Positions 1-10,370 of a DNA stretch of 64,000 bases are shown in pieces. A program made the translations under genes and the position numbers. The notes under the pieces are model-generated. The model saw only the letters and a program-made list of their open reading frames with translations, was not told the DNA's origin and made no database searches. Source of the DNA: Riptortus pedestris (Eukaryota; Arthropoda; Insecta; Hemiptera; Alydidae); contig CM032228.1 in NCBI GenBank assembly GCA_019009955.1, positions 229,127,501 to 229,191,500 of the forward strand. The letters run 5' to 3'. Each line of letters begins with the position of its first letter. Within the stretch, counting starts at the first letter, position 1.

Positions 1-509
1 ATATATATATATATATATATATATCTGTTACCGCTTTAGTGGTCGCAATTTTAGTTTAATCGTTACCAAACTCGATATTTAATCGTTTTATGTAAAAAAG
101 AAAGGTTAAGTTCTTTAATAGCTGAGATTTGACCAGCGGAAGGGTGGGAGGTTAGAGGGGAGGTATTTGGAAAATTCTTAATATCTCCTTCAATATGCGT
201 CGTATCGAAAAGTTGTATAGAACTATTCTCATTGCAAATGCAAGGTTCTACAAGTGTTGTTATGTACGTTTTTTTTTCAATATCTTTATGATTAAGGGAG
301 ATATTTCCATTTTATAGTTTTCGGCCTCCAGTAACACCCCACTCCCTCCTACTCATGTCATAACAATTAACTGTTATATCATGCAGCACATTATATTAAG
401 CATAAATACCAAATATTGTTCTCATTGAACATTTACGTTTTGAGATTATATTAAATTCGTGGCACACGTGGAAAATCTATTTAGTTTACGCAGCTCTTGC
501 GAGACGGAC
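1..509 (+). mobile_element. HINE copy, M variant, cut by window edge
   Basis: The window opens in the (TA)n tract of a HINE; the core words 'ctgttaccgctttagtggtcgc' (diverged) and 'tcgatatttaatcgtttta' follow, and the copy ends with gaaaatctatttagtttacg and a worn hairpin before gagacggac. It lacks the 5' end, which lies outside the window. The interior follows the M variant: the long-variant sequence runs up to 'ttttgagattatatt' and then jumps to the 3' terminus. Diverged and therefore old. Confidence 0.75.
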
Positions 510-1387
510 GTTTTAATGGTTAATGTTTGCACTAATGATTGAGCAAGGATTAATTTTTGTGGAAGAAAGAGGCCTTTTTCTCTTGGCACGTTCCAGTGAC
601 TATGTGTAGGTTTTGTACCGAATACATCAAAGCGATTGAGATTTTCTTTGGCTTCCAGAGTCAACAGACCGAAAATAATCCTGGCGTAAGACAAATGGTA
701 TAGTTGTGACTAAACTAAAACATCTGATCAATTTCTCCCTTAACATCATTGGCTCCTTCAACAGCTTCTCCTTCTCTCTCCCTACTGTACCTGTAATTTC
801 GGTTCCAAGCCCACTATGTTGACTCTCCGAAATGAGTGAGAGTGAAACTAACTCTTTTTTCTGTCTACGACGTGCTCGACTACGACCGAATAAATTGAAT
901 TGAACATCAAACTAATTTTCTTATAAGTTGACAAAATATGGCCTATTTAACTACACATTAACTAATCTATGGTGGAAGGACAAAGAACTTAAAAATGATA
1001 ACCTTTATTGATTATTAAAATCATTTTTATTAACCGACTAGTTCGCGTCCACGTGACGCCTCCACAAGAGAAAATATAGTACAAAAAGGCAACTTAACTG
1101 ACGGCTACATCCTTATATAGGACTTTACATTAGCCGTGCAAGTCCAGAGAATGGCTTACAAAGTATGGCGGGCCAAATTCAGCTGAAAGTGAAACTAGTC
1201 ATGAAATAATTTTTTTTAAGAATAATTTGAGATTTTAACTATTTGTGTTAACCTTCCGCCATAGATTAGTTAACTGATTTGGTTATTTCATGACACATGC
1301 CCCCATTCCATGATTCCATACCTTGTAAAATTTCCTTGTTCGTCTCTGATATTGTATCTTCCATATCCTCATTTCTGTAAGTATATT
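510..1387. other. AT-rich interval, nothing recognised
   Basis: No coding frame, repeat-family terminus or RNA gene was recognised here. The short minus-strand frame at 446-694 overlaps the HINE end and has no family likeness. Confidence 0.5.
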
Positions 1388-1499
1388 AGCAGATTCCTCT
1401 TAAGGGGAATCAGCTATAGATGTCATGACGCGATTTTCAAAAAATTTCCTCAATGTCAAATCAGTTCTACCCAGAAGACACAAATAAGATACTTTCCAA

Positions 1500-1565
<66 letters not shown>

Positions 1566-2059
1566 TGTTTGTTAACGCTCTAGCGGTTTTGTTTAATCGT
1601 TACCAAACCGGACATTCAAACGTTTTACCTAAAAATAAAGTTCTAGTATTAACAGCTGAAATCGGACCTTGGGAGTGGGGGGGGGGGTTTAGAGGGTAAA
1701 TTTCCTAAATAACCTAGATATTTCCATATTTTAATTTTCGCCTATTAGTAAACCCCTACTCTTACTCATGAAATATCAACAATAAAATGTTATGTCATGA
1801 ACCTCTTCATTCAGTGGTTAAATACTAAATAAGGTTTTCATTGAAATTATGTGATGACGTCATCTATTAAGACTTTCTTTTTTATTCTAAAATGTTTATT
1901 TGATTTATACAATACTAGATATTACTTCTTCTTTCTATTAGTACGACAGTAAATCGCACTTTCTATTTTTCAGTCCGAATATGTGATGAGATAAGATCAC
2001 TAGTGAGCCATGCCAGGTAGTGGAAATCTGCTTAATTTAAGCGGCCCCTGCGTGGCGGA
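1388..2059 (+). mobile_element. HINE copy, full length, diverged
   Basis: Starts AGCAGATTCCTCTTAAGG, has a (TA)n tract at about 1505-1560, the core word gttaacgctctagcgg, and ends gtggaaatctgcttaattta plus gcggcccctgcgtggcgga. The 3' hairpin is kept with one mismatch. The open frame crossing it (1310-1699) is an IYIYIY artefact of the (TA)n tract and is not a gene. Confidence 0.8.
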
Positions 2060-2753
2060 ATTTTCTTTAATAAGTTCATGAATTGTCTATCTTATTAATC
2101 ATGTAATATTGTTGACTGCCGCTTAGAACGTGTAGTTTGGAGTGAATTGGTTTGAGGCTTTCTTAGGTTGCTTGGAGTAGAAAATTGACAGTTCCTCTGT
2201 AAAATTGGCAAAGTATTGCTGGAACGAAACGTGATAACTTCTTAAATGCGGACTAACAATATGTGACGCTATTCGGCAGGCCATGACATGTGCTTTAACA
2301 CTTTTCCTGTCTAATGGAAAAAGAAAAAAAAATGTTTAGGCAGTTTCGCCGAAGCCGACCTTTTTAATTAGATTAAAAAGTTTAACTAATTCAATGGATT
2401 AAATTAGGTTAATTTAATAGGGAAAGGCGACAGCAAAGGATTGGAGAGGCAAGAGTCCTTGATAAGGTCCTGACTTACTAATTTCCTTCTAATATCCTGG
2501 ATTCCACTTCCAGGATTAGGGCTCTCCTTATCATCGCATCCTTAATCTCTCCCGCTCCTTCCCTCTGATGGCCACTGACTACAACTCTGACAGTCAATAA
2601 GAAAAAAGAGTAATCCAAGAATTTTCTATTATATTCCAAAATCTGACGAAAGAGAACTATGAAAATGAGAGAAGCCTTTAATTTTATCTATTTTAACTTA
2701 AAGGAAGACGAACCCGTGTAGAATAAATTCTATGCAAAGTTTACACATTAATT
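2060..2753. other. AT-rich interval, nothing recognised
   Basis: No coding frame or recognised repeat terminus. A short run near 2370-2420 is rich in taatt words but carries no clear structure. Confidence 0.45.
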
Positions 2754-3219
2754 AGCAGATTTCCCTTAAGATCTTCCACGGCCTAAATTTTCTTATGATC
2801 GTTATCAAACTCGATATTTAATCGTTTTATGTAAAAAGAAAGATCAAGATCGTTAATGGCTGAAATCGACCAGTGGCGGGAGGGTTAAAAGGGGAATTTT
2901 CGAAATATCTTCGGTACTTTACGTCGGATCGAAAAACTGTATTGAACCAATCCAATTTAATATTGAAAATTAAATTTACTATAAATATTGTTATATTCAT
3001 TAATTATCTGTCTTGAATATTAACCAAGATATTGGTATTTTTATTAAATGTGTGTGGACAATGGATGAAATGAGATCGGCTAACTTCGGTTCTAGGCATG
3101 AGTATCCGCCAAAAGCGAGTTCGGCCGTTTCCGTAACTGTTTGGCTCTCGTGAAATTTCTTTCTTGTAAAACTTCACGTGGAAAATCTGCTTACTTTAGG
3201 CAGCCACTGCGTGACGGAC
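2754..3219 (+). mobile_element. HINE copy, S variant, microsatellite deleted
   Basis: Starts AGCAGATTTCCCTTAAG, then jumps almost directly to the core (cgatatttaatcgttttatg), so the (TA)n tract and about 100 bp are deleted. The S-variant interior (agttcggccgtttccg) is present. It ends gaaaatctgcttactttagg, hairpin cagccactgcg and tgacggac. The 45 bp after the end recur after the HINE 3' fragment at 6625-6662. Confidence 0.8.
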
Positions 3220-3289
3220 TTTTATTATCTTCTTACAAATAAATAACCATGATTAAATACAAAAACGAGTGGAAATTGTATTTGCTTAT

Positions 3290-3440
3290 ATCTTATTAAA
3301 AAATATTTAGGGGAAAGAGTAATTATTAATTTTTATTGTAAGATTTAAAACTAAAAATGTCAGAAATTCCTTTTTTTAAAAAATGGTTTGGATGCAATTT
3401 TTATTCTTTGAGTAGATAATTGAATTTTTATTAAGTGAGA
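3290..3440 (+). repeat. Fragment related to the TAACCCG repeat
   Basis: The words tttaggggaaagagtaat and gtagataattgaattttta match, with divergence, the run at about 14750-14900 that follows the second TAACCCG repeat copy. Short and old; the relation was judged by eye. Confidence 0.4.
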
Positions 3441-3622
3441 TATGAGACGAGATCGGCTGAAGTCCTGAATAGGAAAGCTAGTTCGGCCGTTTCCGTACCT
3501 GTCCGGCTCTCATGAAATTGGTTTAGAGACTCGTTACTACTACTGTTATTTGGAAGAACATTTCTCTATTGTGAAACTTTACGTGGGAAATCTGCTTAGT
3601 TTACGCAGTCTCTGCGTGACGG
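3441..3622 (+). mobile_element. HINE 3' fragment, S variant
   Basis: Holds the S-variant interior (gagacgagatcggctgaagt, agttcggccgtttccg) and the 3' terminus: gtgggaaatctgcttagttt, hairpin acgcagtctctgcgt, gacgga. The 5' half is missing. Confidence 0.75.
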
Positions 3623-4017
3623 AATTTTTAATATTAGATTGAAACAGAAATTCATTACATAAAGTGACATTCAGCTATTCTTTAATTAAATTCGTTCTTA
3701 AAATTCGTGGTTATTATATATTCTGTGTGATATCTGACTTCCTAGAACGACATTTAACAATTATCAGAAGCTGCTTGGTAACCGGCGTTTCAAAAGTAGT
3801 GATAAAAGAGAAAGCATCCCTGCATGGGAATATGAATGTCTCTTTTCAAAAAACACTGATTCTTAAACAGAAACCCCTAAAGATTTACTTTAAAACATCT
3901 TATTGCTTTCCATCTAACAGTGTTCGGACTACGTAAATGCGCGCGTCTTCTGAGATATTTCATGATTTTTTTTTTTTTTTTTTTTTAAATTTTTGATTCA
4001 TCGCAGATATTTAAAAG
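3623..4017. other. Interval between HINEs; poly(T) tract
   Basis: A 90-codon frame (3664-3936) opens only with GTG and resembles no protein family I know; I do not call it a gene. A poly(T) run lies at about 3967-3986. Confidence 0.4.
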
Positions 4018-4409
4018 TCCGTCAAGCAGGGGCTGCGTTAACTGAGCAGAATCCCCACGTGCGTCACGTATTTGCATTTATCTCAAAACGTAAAAGTTCA
4101 GTGATCATAAGTTAAATTTCATCAATGAAAACGATATTTGGTATTTAGTGTACAAAAAAGGGTTTCATAATATAACAGCTTATTGTTAATATGACGTGAT
4201 TGGGAACGGGGGTTTATTGATGGTCGAAAACTAAAAAAAATGTAAACATTAATGTCAAGATAGTGCGAATAATAATAATAATCAAGATAGTGAATAAAGT
4301 TACATATCAATATTTATACAACATTACATATGCAATGAGATTGGTTGTATAAAAGTTTACAATCGGGCACATAATAACGGAGATATTTCGAATTTGCCCT
4401 CTAAACCCA

Positions 4410-4465
<56 letters not shown>
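4018..4465 (-). mobile_element. HINE copy, M variant, lacking its 5' end
   Basis: Read on the minus strand it ends with the standard 3' terminus (on the plus strand gtccgtcaagcaggggctgcg, slightly worn) and runs through M-variant sequence to a (TA)n tract at 4411-4465. The 5' terminal segment is not attached on the far side of the tract; a plus-strand L interior begins there instead, so the copy was broken or recombined at the microsatellite. Confidence 0.75.
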
Positions 4466-4469
<4 letters not shown>

Positions 4470-4470
<1 letters not shown>

Positions 4471-4790
4471 TAAATAATAACCCACTTTATTTGAAGCTTA
4501 AATACAATACAATAAATATTTTAATGATTCATTATAAATTACAGTACTATATTTAGTAAATAGTTTTCAATAAAATTAATGTGTTATATTCTGATATATT
4601 TCGGTAACTGTCTTTCTTTCCAGTGAAGAATATATCTATCAATCTTTTCAGCTGTGGGGGGTTGGCAAACCTGTTTGTTTACAATTTCGAACCTATCCTT
4701 TGGGAGATTATTCAAATTGACTGAAATATTTCTCATTACAGTTTGTATTTATTCACTTAATATATAGTATAAAATAATGTGCATATATAC
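4470..4790 (+). mobile_element. HINE interior fragment, L variant
   Basis: Carries L-variant words such as taaatagttttcaataaaat, gttatattctgatatattt, ggcaaacctgtttgtttac and tttgtatttattcactta, but neither end. It sits between two (TA)n tracts. Confidence 0.65.

Positions 4791-4796
<6 letters not shown>

Positions 4797-4846
<50 letters not shown>
4797..4846. repeat. (TA)n microsatellite
   Basis: Uninterrupted TA dinucleotides joining the HINE L fragment to a CTAGCT repeat. Confidence 0.95.
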
Positions 4847-4849
<3 letters not shown>

Positions 4850-5350
4850 ATTGTAACCTCTGTCTGTACATTGATTTTTTTCGCGAAATTTCACGATAAC
4901 TTTACGTTTCACATAACATAGACACCATAACTGCATTTTGTTTCTTTGGTGTCTGTTTGTTTGTTACCTTTTCACGCATAAACGGCTGAACCGAATTTTA
5001 TGAAACTTGGTATGTATATTACTACTAACCCAATTTAGACTTTAGGCTATATTAAAATTCTCTGAGATGAACAGAAGTGGAGGTTATAAGGGAGGTCTGA
5101 AATTAAAAATAGCGATATTTCGTTTCCTATTGGTTTTTCGGCAAGTATGAACATAACAAAAGTTGTTTATTTTGTTATGTACAGTAGGTTTTGTTATATA
5201 GACTTTTTTTTCGTATAACGTAATATAAACGAGATATACGCTAAAGCCTATAGCGGAAGTGAGCAATTTTATTTGGTACAAAAGACTCAGCCGAACTAAA
5301 TAAAACTCGGTATGTGTATTAGCACTAACACCTTCATTATAATAAGCCAG

Positions 5351-5352
<2 letters not shown>
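4847..5352 (+). repeat. CTAGCT repeat, partial
   Basis: Begins directly after (TA)n with gattgtaacctctgtctgta, contains the word aacggctgaaccgaatttta and the phrase gaaacttggtatgtatatta, and stops before the CTAGCT end at the next (TA)n tract (5353-5416). This is the same family as the complete copy at 16553-17326. The open frame at 5084-5281 is incidental. Confidence 0.75.
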
Positions 5353-5422
<70 letters not shown>

Positions 5423-5527
5423 GAAGGGGCCACATTTTCGACATCTCGTAGGTAGGATCGATGGACATTTGAGGAAAGTTTTAGAAAATCGCGTCATGAA
5501 TACGACCTCAATAGCTGATTTCCCCCT
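5353..5527 (-). mobile_element. (TA)n tract plus HINE 5' terminal fragment
   Basis: After the (TA)n tract (5353-5416) the minus-strand 5' segment is present: ggtaggatcgatggacattt, gtcatgaatacgacctcaat, agctgatttccccctaag. The final bases that should read AGCAG on the minus strand are lost. Confidence 0.75.
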
Positions 5528-5638
5528 AAGGATTAAAACCCAATGTTTCTAACTATGGCTAATTGAGACGGTCTATCTACAGTTTGCTAATCTTGTAAAA
5601 CATTTAAACACTGTAGATTCGAAAGAAACAATATTGCT

Positions 5639-5706
5639 TTTAGAGGGGAGTGGGTGACACCTCTGGGAATAATGTGGTTATCACCCTACTTTGGGTTTAT
5701 TACCTA
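5639..5706 (+). repeat. GCGGGTTGCC repeat, left part
   Basis: The run gaggggagtgggtgacacct through ggtttattacct parallels 14965-15040 of another copy. The repeat is split here by a CTAGCT repeat (5707-6262) and resumes at 6263. Confidence 0.5.
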
Positions 5707-6262
5707 CTAGCTAAGGTACCCGGCTTCGTCCAGGAAATCATTTGAGGCGGAATTATAATGGTATTTTTTGGGGCTTTACTTTGTACAATATTTTTACATA
5801 TAGCTACATATTTTTTTTATATAGCTTACAATCAGGGAGGTGTTACAATACCAAATGTTATGTTATAGTACCAAATCACATACGGAGTTTCGTTGGTTCG
5901 GTTAAGTCTTTTGTGCCATATAAAATGATTGACTTCCACAATAGTTTTTAGTGTATAACTCATTTAGACTTCGGTATACGACAGCAGTTTATATAACATA
6001 AGTTGCTCTAAATAACACAATAAACAACTTTTGTTATTTGTATATTTACCGAAAAACCAATAGGAGATGAAATATTGCTGTTTATAATTTGAGGCCTCCC
6101 TTATGACCCCCACTCCTGTTCGTCTCAGAGAATATTAATATAGCCAGGAACCTAACCTGTTTTAGTAGTAATATACATACCAAGTTTCAAAATACTCGGT
6201 TCAGCCTTTTACGATTCTATAAAGGACATACACACAAACATTCATTTTTATGTATAAGATTA
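5707..6262 (-). repeat. CTAGCT repeat inserted in GCGGGTTGCC repeat
   Basis: Opens with the CTAGCT end (ctagctaaggtacccggctt) and reads in the opposite orientation to the 16553 copy: accgaaaaaccaataggaga, cccccactcctgttcgtctc, and an end tacacacaaacattcatttt. The flanks on both sides belong to one GCGGGTTGCC repeat, so this is a later insertion. The 69-codon frame at 5742-5951 is incidental. Confidence 0.7.
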
Positions 6263-6624
6263 AATATCTTTATTCCTGCATGTGTTTGAAGTCTTCTTTA
6301 TATAGGATTCGTAGAAGTGAATGGCTCGAATGAGATAAGCAGATTACGTCATTTGTGTCTAGAGACGTTGAGGCGTTATCAGTCATTCCAACAAGTGGGA
6401 AATTTGCCTATTGTTAGTTTAAGCACCAGGTCAAATGTCAAAATGCGTTAAGAACTTTATATACTACCTGGATGATGCCTTCTGAAACTCGTTGCTGTTT
6501 TGCGGGTTGCCTATCTCAAGAATTGCAGATAATAAACGCTCCCTTATCACATTATCTACTTATCTATTATGCAACAAATGATATTGATTTCAGTTTTCAA
6601 TTTTAGGAGGCGAACGAATCCTTA
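6263..6624 (+). repeat. GCGGGTTGCC repeat with uninterrupted TTAA site
   Basis: Starts ctttattcctgcatgtgttt and carries gctgttttgcgggttgccta and ataaacgctcccttatcaca, shared with copies at 8244, 14959 and 30873. At 6448-6451 it has an intact TTAA within aatgcgTTAAgaactttata, exactly the position where a piggyBac element interrupts the neighbouring copy. No protein is encoded. Confidence 0.7.
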
Positions 6625-6662
6625 AAGGAAATATGCTCACTTACGCAGCCACTGCGTAACGG
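6625..6662 (+). mobile_element. HINE 3' terminal fragment
   Basis: Only the last bases remain: gaaatatgctcacttacg, hairpin cagccactgcg and taacggac. The sequence that follows matches the flank of the HINE at 2754-3219. Confidence 0.6.
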
Positions 6663-6702
6663 ACTTTTATTATCTTCCTACAAATAAATAACCATGATTA
6701 AA

Positions 6703-6751
6703 TACAATTATTGTTAGTTTAAGCACCATGTCAAGTGCCACAATGAGTTAA
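6703..6751 (+). repeat. GCGGGTTGCC repeat, left flank of piggyBac insertion
   Basis: The words ttgttagtttaagcaccatg and tcaagtgccacaatgag match 6409-6447 of the uninterrupted neighbour and end in the TTAA at 6748-6751. Confidence 0.65.
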
Positions 6752-8239
6752 CCCTAGAGTACTACCATCAATTTATCATAATCTATTTCTACCACTACGC
6801 CTATTAGGCGTATAATACTATTATTTCATTTTTTATCTGGGATTCCATCACTGGTATTCAAATTAAGATAATTCAAAATGTCTCATACTATTTGTTGAAC
6901 TCTATAAATGGTTTAAATTTAAAATTAATGCAATTTAATAATTTTAAAAACTCAAAATAACAGCTTTACTTAAAATTGTATACACAAAATATTTATGAAA
7001 ATATACATTGTAGATAATATATATTCAATATAATACAAAATTATTCAAAAAACTTAACAAAATGAGTCAAAAAGTTTGAAAGATAAATGGCAATAAATAC
7101 AAAAAGTAAAAAAAGAACTTAAAAAAAGTACATATCACTTGAATGTAGGAACCTTTAAAAATTTTTTTAGGAACTTTTAGCATTATTAGGAACTATAACA
7201 CAACCTGTTTGTTAGGAACTTGGTTTGAAATCACTTATTTTCACATGAACAACACAGTTTTTTGTGGTGTTAAGTGCATATTGCATTACCACAGTCTGAG
7301 AAAGAAATTTTGCTCATTCTTCGTATAATTCATCGAGCTCCATTTGTTTGAGAGTCAATGAAGGTTGAGTATAATTATTTCTCTGCTGTTCAATCTATTC
7401 ATTGGTGTGGGACAAAATCTTATTCAAAACAAAGTCATTGAAAAATAGGTGAAAACATTCAATTGGTGTCTGGGCATTTCTGCCATCATTTTTCGTCCGG
7501 GGATTGACATGCACGATATTTTTGAATGGGATTTTCTGTTGACATTTTTGAAAGGGATTGTTGACCACTCAAAGCATCCTCTCTTGCCTACTACTTTTTC
7601 CCCATAAATGTTTTCTATGTATTCATGTTCTTCTGATGTATCAGCATCTCTTTTTCTTTTCCTTGTTTCTCTTTCTCGTGCGTTAATTTTTCCTTTTCTG
7701 GATTGAATAGATTCTTGAATAGCTTCTCCTACTTCTTCTGGATCGTCTTCATTTGTCTCTTCCACATAGTCTGGATCTATGTCTGTGTTGTCTGAATCCA
7801 CTTCATCCACTTCCTCTTAACCATTCGAAACCATGGGCATGTTAAGTTCATTGACGATTTCCTCGTCCGAAAATCAAACATTCATTAATAAATAAGATTA
7901 TGTTAATTAACCCAATAAGAATTTCATCATAATTGCTAGTATAACTAACACTACGCCTGTGAGACGCAGAAGGCAAGACTGGATATTGCTAACACTATGT
8001 CTGAAAGACGTATGGATATTTACGTGCATTGCTTACACTACGTCTTAAAGGCGTCAGAGAGTTTTGGAATATACTGACCTTGAACGAGGCGCTGCGGTGC
8101 TCCCTTATCAGCGACTCGGAGATGGCTAATCAGGCTTGGCTTATTTGGTGGCATGGAGGAGTGGCGTTGGAATTGAAAGGGGTGGAGGCGCAGCAAAGAA
8201 TTATATATGTCTGGTAGGCGTATCGTTAGCGTTCAAGGG
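6752..8239 (-). mobile_element. Broken piggyBac-like transposon with TTAA flanks
   Basis: TTAA lies at both edges (6748-6751 and 8240-8243). The ends read CCCTAGAGTACTACC on the left and, inverted, CCCTTGAACGCTAACG on the right; CCCT-type ends and a TTAA target are the piggyBac signature. The minus strand encodes a transposase remnant (7424-7810). The element is about 1.5 kb, too short for a full transposase, so the catalytic centre is largely deleted. Palindromic words of the form ctacgYctnnnagRcgta occur near the left end (about 6796) and three times near the right end (about 7950, 7990, 8035), a plausible set of transposase-binding sites. The uninterrupted related site at 6448-6451 confirms the insertion point. 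Confidence 0.8.
7424..7810 (-). pseudogene. piggyBac-like transposase, N-terminal remnant
   Basis: A 128-codon frame begins with an acidic stretch (residues 1-30, rich in D and E), passes through a basic patch (ARERETRKRKR, about residues 45-55) and ends in a segment like the start of the piggyBac transposase core (QLNVFTYFSMTLF, compare the family's 'P...F..FF.D.L'). A single shift of frame just below 7440 lets the likeness run on for some tens of residues (ILSHTNE), after which stops accumulate. No catalytic aspartates are visible. The flanking TTAA and CCCT ends support the assignment. It cannot be functional; the family call rests on pattern memory and not on a search. Confidence 0.6.
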
Positions 8240-8243
8240 TTAA

Positions 8244-8360
8244 GAACTTTATATACTACCTGAAAGATGCCTTCTGAAACTCGTTGCTGTTTTGCGGGTT
8301 GCCTACGCTCAAGAATTGCAGATAAGAAACGATATCACATTATTTGCCAGTTACGTCACA
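8244..8360 (+). repeat. GCGGGTTGCC repeat, right flank of piggyBac insertion
   Basis: gaactttatatactacctg followed by gctgttttgcgggttgccta continues the repeat interrupted at 6751. It fades near 8360. Confidence 0.65.
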
Positions 8361-8487
8361 AATGTCATCTAATGACAATATAGTCAATGTCACCTTCATC
8401 GGTAGAGGAGTACTCGTACAGTTATAGATCTATAAATATTTCTGGGCTGAAGGTTGAATCATATTTAGAAATGAGTAATAAGAGAAA

Positions 8488-9061
8488 GTCTGTCACGCTG
8501 CGGCTGCGTAAACTAAGCAGATTTCCAACGTGAAGTTTTGCAATTGAGAAATCTGCCTAATAATAACAGTAGTAGGAAGGTATCTCTAGACCTATTAACA
8601 AGGGACGAATAGTTACAGAAACGGCCGCACTAGCTCTCGGCGGAGAGTTCCGAACATAGCCGACTCCTGCCGACCACACACACAATACAAATGCTAATAC
8701 TTCGGTTAATATTCAAGATACAGAATAAATGTATAGTACAATATTTATAGTAAATTTAATTTGCAATAAGATTGATCTATATAATTTTTCGATCCGACGC
8801 ATAATAACGCAGATATTTTGAATTTTCAAAAATCCACCCTCTAAACCCCTGCTCCCATTGGTCCAATTTCAGCCATTAACGAACTTGATCTTTCTTTTTA
8901 CATAAAACGCTTAAATATGAAGTTTGGTAACGATCAAACAAAAATTGCGACCGCCAGAGCGTTAACAGACAAATATATATATATATATAATTTTGAACTG
9001 ACCTCATTTTCGTCATCTCCTGGGTAGGATCGATGGACATTACCCTTAAGGGAAATCTGCT
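8488..9061 (-). mobile_element. HINE copy, S variant, full length
   Basis: 3' terminus at the left (gtctgtcacgctgcggctgc), S interior (gaaacggccgcactagctct), core (gcgttaacagacaaatatat), a short (TA)n at about 8976-8992 and a 5' terminus ending aagggaaatctgct at 9061. About 60 bp next to the 5' end are deleted. Confidence 0.85.
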
Positions 9062-9084
9062 AAAAAGATAAAATCGTTTTCCTT

Positions 9085-9452
9085 CTTATTGAAAAGTGTT
9101 AAAAACATTTTTCCAGTGGAAACACTGCCGTCGTAAAATAATGACTGTTCCTTCAATATGTATGTACCAAACAGTAGTGTCTGTGAATCGAAACATGAAC
9201 TTCTTTTACAAAAATAATGTAACGAAATCATAAAACAAGATAGAAGAATATTTTTCATGCCCCCAACCACGAACATAAATATTTTGAGAAAAGCGTGTCA
9301 TTTTCAGGAGTAAAACTAATTGACGTTCATCCCGAATGTATCAAATCTATTAAAACATACTCTTTGTTTAAAAATAAATTAAATAAATTCATGTATGACG
9401 GATGTTTTTATACAAAAGACGAATACTTTCATAAATGTTCAATTATTAAATA
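9085..9452 (+). pseudogene. LINE reverse transcriptase C-terminal relic
   Basis: Across three frames the plus strand keeps the look of a LINE ORF2 tail: NDCSFNMYVPNSS, then FFMPPTTNINILRKACHF, then KTYSLFKNKLNKFMYDGCFY near 9357-9416, ending in TAA at 9450-9452. The 'FKNKLK-F---CFY' ending is typical of many arthropod RT proteins. Several stops and frame changes show an old 5'-truncated copy. The AT-rich run to about 9718 may be its 3' UTR. Confidence 0.45.
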
Positions 9453-9720
9453 AATCTACTAAATATCTGTCATTAATATCGGTCTAAAATAGTTTGTGAT
9501 CAGGTAGATTGTCTCTAGAAGTTTCTCCTCATTTAAAAAGCTTGTCATCTTTTAATAAATTTGCATGCAAACAAATAAATAAATTCTATGTTATGGAGTT
9601 GTAAAAAAATTGTGCGCATTTCGAGTTGTGTAAAGATTGTTCATGAACTTATTTATTGTATTTAATAATCTAATTTGTTGAATTTTATACTATGTACTCT
9701 TAGAATTTGACCTAATATTT

Positions 9721-10006
9721 AGCAGATTTCCCTTAAGGGAAATCAGCTATTGAGGTCGTACTCATGACGCGATATTTGAAAATTCCCCCCCCCCCTTTTT
9801 AGTTCTTGGACTACTAAAATTTGAGTTATTAAAATATAAATTATTCTTACAATTCAGAAGCCGTTTCAGTTGGGAATTTATTTTAATTAACTGAAAGATT
9901 TCTTATTATCTAATCACGGTGGTATTGTGTTACCAGTGTGCAGATTTCTCCGTTGTAAAACCACGGGGGAAATCTGCTTAGTTTACGCAGCCCCTGCGTG
10001 ACGGAC
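9721..10006 (+). mobile_element. HINE copy, L variant, centre deleted
   Basis: Complete 5' terminus (AGCAGATTTCCCTTAAGGG) and complete 3' terminus (gggggaaatctgcttagttt, hairpin acgcagcccctgcgt, gacggac) bracket only ~290 bp; the (TA)n tract and core are gone. The poly(C) run near 9785 matches the C run of the L interior. Confidence 0.85.
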
Positions 10007-10370
10007 CTTTTAACGAATGTATTATATAATTCATTATAAATGTAATTCAATAATTTCTAGAGAACTTAATTGACATAATTAGAAAACTGTTTTTAGAAAA
10101 AAAAAAACCTATTTGGCGCATCCCTATTTTGCTATGATAACATTTAATGGGAATAAACACATTTCATTTCACTTCAAAGATGATCATTTGAGAGTCCAAT
10201 TGTACTCACATAAAATTAATTATTATCAGTAGACTTTGCAATTTTGGTTTTTATACTGAATGTTATTTTGGTGTCTGAATCTAGGAAATTCTCAAACATA
10301 AATCTGATCGCATTAAGACTAATAGTCCATTAGGTGCAGACATAGATGACCCCCCCCCCTCAAGACGGAT

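Noticed and set aside
1310..1699. 129-codon plus frame
   Set aside because: Its centre is an IYIYIY run from the (TA)n tract of a HINE; the ends are HINE sequence. The same holds for frames at 16341-16685, 22976-23224, 49518-49787 and 62042-62299.
3664..3936. 90-codon plus frame
   Set aside because: Opens with GTG only, no family likeness, and lies in AT-rich sequence between HINEs.
8029..8217. 62-codon plus frame in the piggyBac relic
   Set aside because: Lies in the subterminal region with palindromic words; no transposase likeness and wrong strand.
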